From: Eubacterium sp.
GTDB taxonomy: Bacteria > Bacillota > Clostridia > Lachnospirales > Lachnospiraceae
Reading direction: 5' to 3'
NCBI GenBank assembly: GCA_021769425.1
Contig: JAETSX010000005.1
Coordinates: 51,348-115,347, forward strand
Length of the DNA: 64,000 nt
Part shown: piece by piece, positions 61,128 through 64,000 of the stretch
Position numbering within the stretch: the stretch's first letter is position 1
Layout of the letters: each line of letters begins with the position of its first letter
Made by a program: the position numbers and the translations under genes
Notes under the pieces: model-generated
Seen by the model: the letters and a program-made list of their open reading frames with translations, nothing else
What the model was told of the DNA's origin: nothing
The model's database searches: none

Positions 61128-61255
61128 TTTTTATAATTATTTACTGATATTTCATTCATTATACCAAACCCTGAAAGAGGTTACTCTTATATTTTTAAAT
61201 TGGCAGAATTTAACTGCGGATACATAATTTTTTTCAAACAAACGTTCTTTTTCTC

Positions 61256-61284
61256 TTGCATTTTCCTCAGCCTTGTGTTATGAT
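61256..61284 (+). promoter_or_regulatory. Promoter of the radical-SAM repair operon
   Basis: TTGCAT, 17 nt, TATGAT, with TGTG just before the -10. Start predicted near 61291. Confidence 0.75.
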
Positions 61285-61291
61285 AATTTCA

Positions 61292-61303
61292 GAACATGAG
61301 TTC
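61292..61303 (+). promoter_or_regulatory. Candidate LexA operator
   Basis: GAAC-ATGA-GTTC, matching the Gram-positive LexA core GAAC-N4-GTTC, placed exactly at the predicted transcription start. SOS repression is inferred. Confidence 0.65.
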
Positions 61304-61332
61304 GTTCTTGTATCGAAAGAGGTTTTGCGCTT

Positions 61333-62685
61333 ATGAATTTGCAGAAAAACATGAATTTATTGGAAAAATTAACTATCCTGTCTGATGCCGCCAAGTATGA
61401 TGTGGCCTGCACTTCCAGCGGCGTAGATCGGAAGGGAAACGGCAGAGGTATGGGGAATTCCATTGCTCCCGGCATCTGCCACAGCTTTTCCGCGGACGGA
61501 AGATGCATCTCACTGCTAAAGATCTTATTCACCAACGAATGCATCTTCAATTGCGCCTACTGTCTGAATAACTGCGGCACAGATGTAGTCCGGGCCTCTT
61601 TTACGCCGGAAGAAATCTGTACCCTTACCATGGAATTTTACCGCCGCAATTACATTGAAGGATTATTTTTAAGCTCCGGCATTATGGTAAGTCCCAACTA
61701 TACCATGGATTTGATTTACCAGACCATATATCAGCTCCGCAATGTCCATCACTTCCGCGGATACATCCATGTGAAGTCTATTCCGGGCGCCGATCCGTTT
61801 CTGATAGAAAAGACCGGTTTCCTTGTGGATCGTATGAGCATCAACCTGGAACTTCCCACGGCTGACGGACTGCGCCGGCTTGCCCCCTGCAAGTCCCGCA
61901 ATACTATATTAAAGCCCATGCGCCAGATTCAGAATCGGATCACAGACAATAAACAGGAATTGACAGTATACCGGGAAGCCCCCCGGTTTGTTCCTGCCGG
62001 CCAGTCCACACAGATGATTATCGGAGCCACCCCGGAGAATGATTTTCAGATTATGAGTGTTGCAGAGGGCCTTTACCAGAAGTTCCAGCTTAAGCGCGTT
62101 TTTTATTCCGCCTTTGTCAATGTGAATGGCAACTCTATGCTACCTGCCCTGCCCGGAGGGCCGCCGCTGCTGCGGGAACACCGTCTGTACCAGGCAGACT
62201 GGCTGCTGCGCTACTACCATTTCCAGGTTTCGGAGCTGCTGTCAGAAGACCGTCCGGACTTTAATATTTTTCTGGATCCCAAGTGTGACTGGGCCCTACG
62301 CCACTTAGAATATTTCCCTGTGGAAATTAACAATGCCTCCTATCAGACGCTGCTGCGGGTGCCCGGCATCGGCTACAAGTCTGCAGAACGCATTGTGAAA
62401 GCACGGAAAAGGAACCGGCTTAACTTCGATGATCTGAAGAAAATCGGCGTAGTCCTGAAACGCGCCCTGTATTTCATCACCTGTTCCGGCAAAATGATGT
62501 ACAACACCAAACTGGAGGAAAACTATATCTGCGAGAATTTAATGCGGGATAAGACTCAGCTCCCAAGGGACATCCGGGAAAGCGGATATCAGCAGCTCAG
62601 TTTCTTCGATAAAGACATGCGCTCTGAGTTCCATCTGACAGATGCGCGGATACTCCCGCCAGGCCAGCAGATCGTTACGGTTTAG
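61333..62685 (+). CDS. Putative DNA modification/repair radical SAM protein with helix-hairpin-helix
   Basis: 450 aa; GAAAGAGG upstream of ATG. The radical-SAM cluster motif is CIFNCAYC (CxxxCxxC, about residues 76-83), preceded by GRCISLLKILFTNE. The C-terminal part (about 335-365) has a helix-hairpin-helix LLRVPGIGYKSAERIVKARK, a DNA-binding module. This combination is the rSAM/HhH family commonly paired with the next gene's family. The reaction is unknown; repair of a modified base by analogy with spore photoproduct lyase is conjecture. A LexA-like box at the promoter supports a DNA-damage role. Confidence 0.88.
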   Translation: MNLQKNMNLLEKLTILSDAAKYDVACTSSGVDRKGNGRGMGNSIAPGICHSFSADGRCISLLKILFTNECIFNCAYCLNNCGTDVVRASFTPEEICTLTMEFYRRNYIEGLFLSSGIMVSPNYTMDLIYQTIYQLRNVHHFRGYIHVKSIPGADPFLIEKTGFLVDRMSINLELPTADGLRRLAPCKSRNTILKPMRQIQNRITDNKQELTVYREAPRFVPAGQSTQMIIGATPENDFQIMSVAEGLYQKFQLKRVFYSAFVNVNGNSMLPALPGGPPLLREHRLYQADWLLRYYHFQVSELLSEDRPDFNIFLDPKCDWALRHLEYFPVEINNASYQTLLRVPGIGYKSAERIVKARKRNRLNFDDLKKIGVVLKRALYFITCSGKMMYNTKLEENYICENLMRDKTQLPRDIRESGYQQLSFFDKDMRSEFHLTDARILPPGQQIVTV

Positions 62686-62696
62686 CTTCGTTCTGC

Positions 62697-62790
62697 ACAG
62701 CGCACTGTTGTTTAAACCTGGATGAATCTTTGCACAGCGCACTGTTGTTTAAACCTGGATGAATCTTTGCACAGCACACTGCTTTCTATA
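62697..62790 (+). repeat. Short direct repeats in the repair operon gap
   Basis: TTCTGCACAGCGCACTGTTG and TTTAAACCTGGATGAATC blocks repeat: GCACAGCGCACTGTTGTTTA at about 62695 and 62732, with a third partial copy GCACAGCACACTG near 62769. Period 37 bp, about 2.5 units. No obvious function. Confidence 0.75.
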
Positions 62791-62822
62791 CCCAAATGCA
62801 GCGAAAGGAATCAAGAATTGCC

Positions 62823-63617
62823 ATGTATGTATTCATATGTGAGAACAGCATTGACGGAATTTTTACCGGCGTCTATGACGCCTGGGCCAGCAAATACGGA
62901 CATGCAAATATTTCTCTTACTGCCTGTCCGCCGGACAACTACACTTTATTTGACGAATATATCACTGTCTCCACCGACTATGAGAAAAGTGAAAAAGTAG
63001 CGCGCACATTGCTTCAGCGCCTGGGAAAAGAGACATATACCGAATTGTGCCAGGCGGCCGCTGCATTAGAGGAACCCTGCAAACAAAAAAAAGATATGGA
63101 TAAAGCAGATGCCCTTTACCACACCATTGTGCTTGCATTATCCCTGAAAGACAGCAGTAAGGTATTGGATTACCTGGGAGAGCCTTACGTCAACCGGGTA
63201 TTCCAGCTTTCCCGGAGCGCCGGCAATGAAGCCCATCATCTCCTTGGCTTCCTGCGGTTCCAGGAATTGGAAAACGGCCTGCTCTTTGCCAGAATCCATC
63301 CTAAGAATTACGTGCTCCCTTTCCTAGGGGAACACTTTTCCGACCGGCTTCCTCAGGAAAATTTCATGATCTATGACGCTGCCCATGGCCAGGCTGCTCT
63401 CCATCCCAAAGGAAAAGGATTCTTTCTGACAGATACCAACGGCCTGAATGAGGAAATGCTGAACCGATTTTCCCCAGAAGAGCTGGAATACCAGAAACTC
63501 TGGTGCAGATTCTTTGACAGCATAGCCATTGAAGCCCGAATAAATCCCAAACTTCAGAATCAGAATATCCTCAAACGGTTCCAGAGGGATGTGATAGAAT
63601 TTAATAAAAAGCGGTAA
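62823..63617 (+). CDS. TIGR03915-type DNA repair/metabolism protein (DUF4130)
   Basis: About 264 aa from ATG (62823). The true start is uncertain because AAAGGA lies about 16 nt upstream and an earlier in-frame ATG at 62796 lacks a ribosome site. N-terminal MYVFICENSIDGIFTGVYDAWASKYGH and the C-terminal FHPKNYVLPFLGEHF-like block (ARIHPKNYVLPFLGEHFSDR) and FFDSIAIEARINPKLQNQN are the family signature; parts resemble uracil-DNA glycosylase-like folds. It always accompanies the radical-SAM/HhH protein, here 137 bp upstream. Likely co-transcribed and acting together on damaged or modified DNA. Confidence 0.85.
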   Translation: MYVFICENSIDGIFTGVYDAWASKYGHANISLTACPPDNYTLFDEYITVSTDYEKSEKVARTLLQRLGKETYTELCQAAAALEEPCKQKKDMDKADALYHTIVLALSLKDSSKVLDYLGEPYVNRVFQLSRSAGNEAHHLLGFLRFQELENGLLFARIHPKNYVLPFLGEHFSDRLPQENFMIYDAAHGQAALHPKGKGFFLTDTNGLNEEMLNRFSPEELEYQKLWCRFFDSIAIEARINPKLQNQNILKRFQRDVIEFNKKR

Positions 63618-64000
63618 TTTACCTCTATGCGCCATTTTGCATGAATTCGGATCCCCTTATCCAGATTGACGCTTCCCTAGAGCGAACAATTTATATTTCG
63701 ATACACAGGAACAGACAGATTCAAAGATAAGAAGTTGGTTCTAGTATAATCCACACTAATTAACCGTACCTTTCACTTGTCTAAATTTCCATCTGCTGCG
63801 TTGTGCCCGATAAAGCGGGGCAGACCCTCGTCAATGGACGTAGCCACCGCTACGCCTCATTCCTCCGCCTTGCATATAAAATTTATGTTAATAACTTCAT
63901 GAGCTGTCACAGATTCAGCCTCACCCGCCGTCACAGATTTGCTCATTTTCCTGTCACGCTTCCAATTGCATATACAACTGTTTATTTCCATATTTATGGC
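63618..64000. other. Non-coding end of window
   Basis: No gene is supported. It contains the second copy of the palindromic element (63775-63886) and, after it, three GTCAC-rich short words (GCTGTCACAGATTC, CCGTCACAGATTTG, CTGTCACGC). Confidence 0.6.
63775..63886. repeat. Imperfect palindromic intergenic element, copy 2
   Basis: Shares with 9121-9209 the start ACTTGTCTAAATTTCCATCT, GCGTTGTG-like and ACCCTCG words, and the end CTCATTC-TCCGCCTTGCA followed by AAAATTTAT. The middle is different and GC-rich (AAGCGGGGCAGACCC). Two such copies in intergenic gaps define a dispersed hairpin element. Confidence 0.75.

Overview
The window looks like a chromosomal segment of a motile, spore-forming, anaerobic Gram-positive Clostridia member, most likely a Lachnospiraceae (inferred). 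The reasons are a low-to-moderate GC genome with AGGAGG ribosome sites, two tandem FlgK paralogues, FliW/CsrA, a SpoIIQ/SpoIID-like pair, reverse rubrerythrin with a PerR-like regulator, an SRP RNA of about 264 nt next to tadA, sortase B with a PKTG-type substrate, BspA-type LRR surface protein and several families typical of that group. No prophage or plasmid genes are seen. Minisatellite-like arrays, coding and non-coding, are unusually common.

Layout. 1-9.0 kb (minus strand): a sugar operon with acylating acetaldehyde dehydrogenase, 4-hydroxy-2-oxovalerate aldolase, a TPR/GT2 glycosyltransferase, the CDP-3,6-dideoxyhexose enzymes RfbG, RfbF and RfbH, an acetolactate-synthase-like TPP enzyme and the start of an SDR-type reductase. 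This gene set fits a C4-branched CDP-sugar (yersiniose-like or longer), probably for flagellin or surface glycosylation. 9-13.5 kb: an internally deleted transposase-like gene, a 26-bp repeat array, three tandem ECF-like sigma paralogues (one truncated) with near-identical promoters, and a YafQ-type toxin-antitoxin pair. 13.5-23.4 kb: the late flagellar operon flgM-flgN-flgK2-flgK-flgL-fliW-csrA-flaG-fliD-fliS-fliT behind a near-consensus sigma-28 promoter. 23.5-33.9 kb: a surface locus (2445-aa repeat protein, sortase B, LRR protein with a TPKTG anchor) with a structured 5' leader. 34-37 kb: a tandem duplication of a PD-(D/E)XK-like gene and a 78-bp repeat array. 37-50 kb: housekeeping genes (cvpA, recR, ybaB, dnaX, pfk, tRNA-Ser, tadA, ffs) mixed with lineage-specific proteins. 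50-57.8 kb: perR, reverse rubrerythrin, a DEAD-box helicase, hemolysin III, a GIY-YIG protein, spoIIQ/spoIID-like genes. 58-61.1 kb: flagellin, a second CsrA and a tyrosine recombinase. 61.3-63.6 kb: a radical-SAM/HhH and DUF4130 DNA-repair pair behind a LexA-like box.

The most exciting structure is at 60272-61127. A small FimB-like tyrosine recombinase is enclosed by two 29-bp sites in inverted orientation. Each site has two 11-bp arms around the same asymmetric 7-bp spacer, which is the architecture of a tyrosine recombinase core site. Just inside the right site is a strong sigma-28 promoter match pointing away from flagellin and into a hairpin plus T-run. Inverting the roughly 0.83-kb segment would place that promoter directly upstream of csrA2-flagellin. 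I read this as a Hin-like flagellar phase switch built on a tyrosine recombinase, shown here in the sigma-28-OFF orientation. A weaker sigma-A-like promoter in the segment may give basal flagellin transcription in this orientation. The glycan operon also has a candidate sigma-28 promoter (spacing one base long) sharing the same -10 element, which would tie sugar supply to flagellin production.
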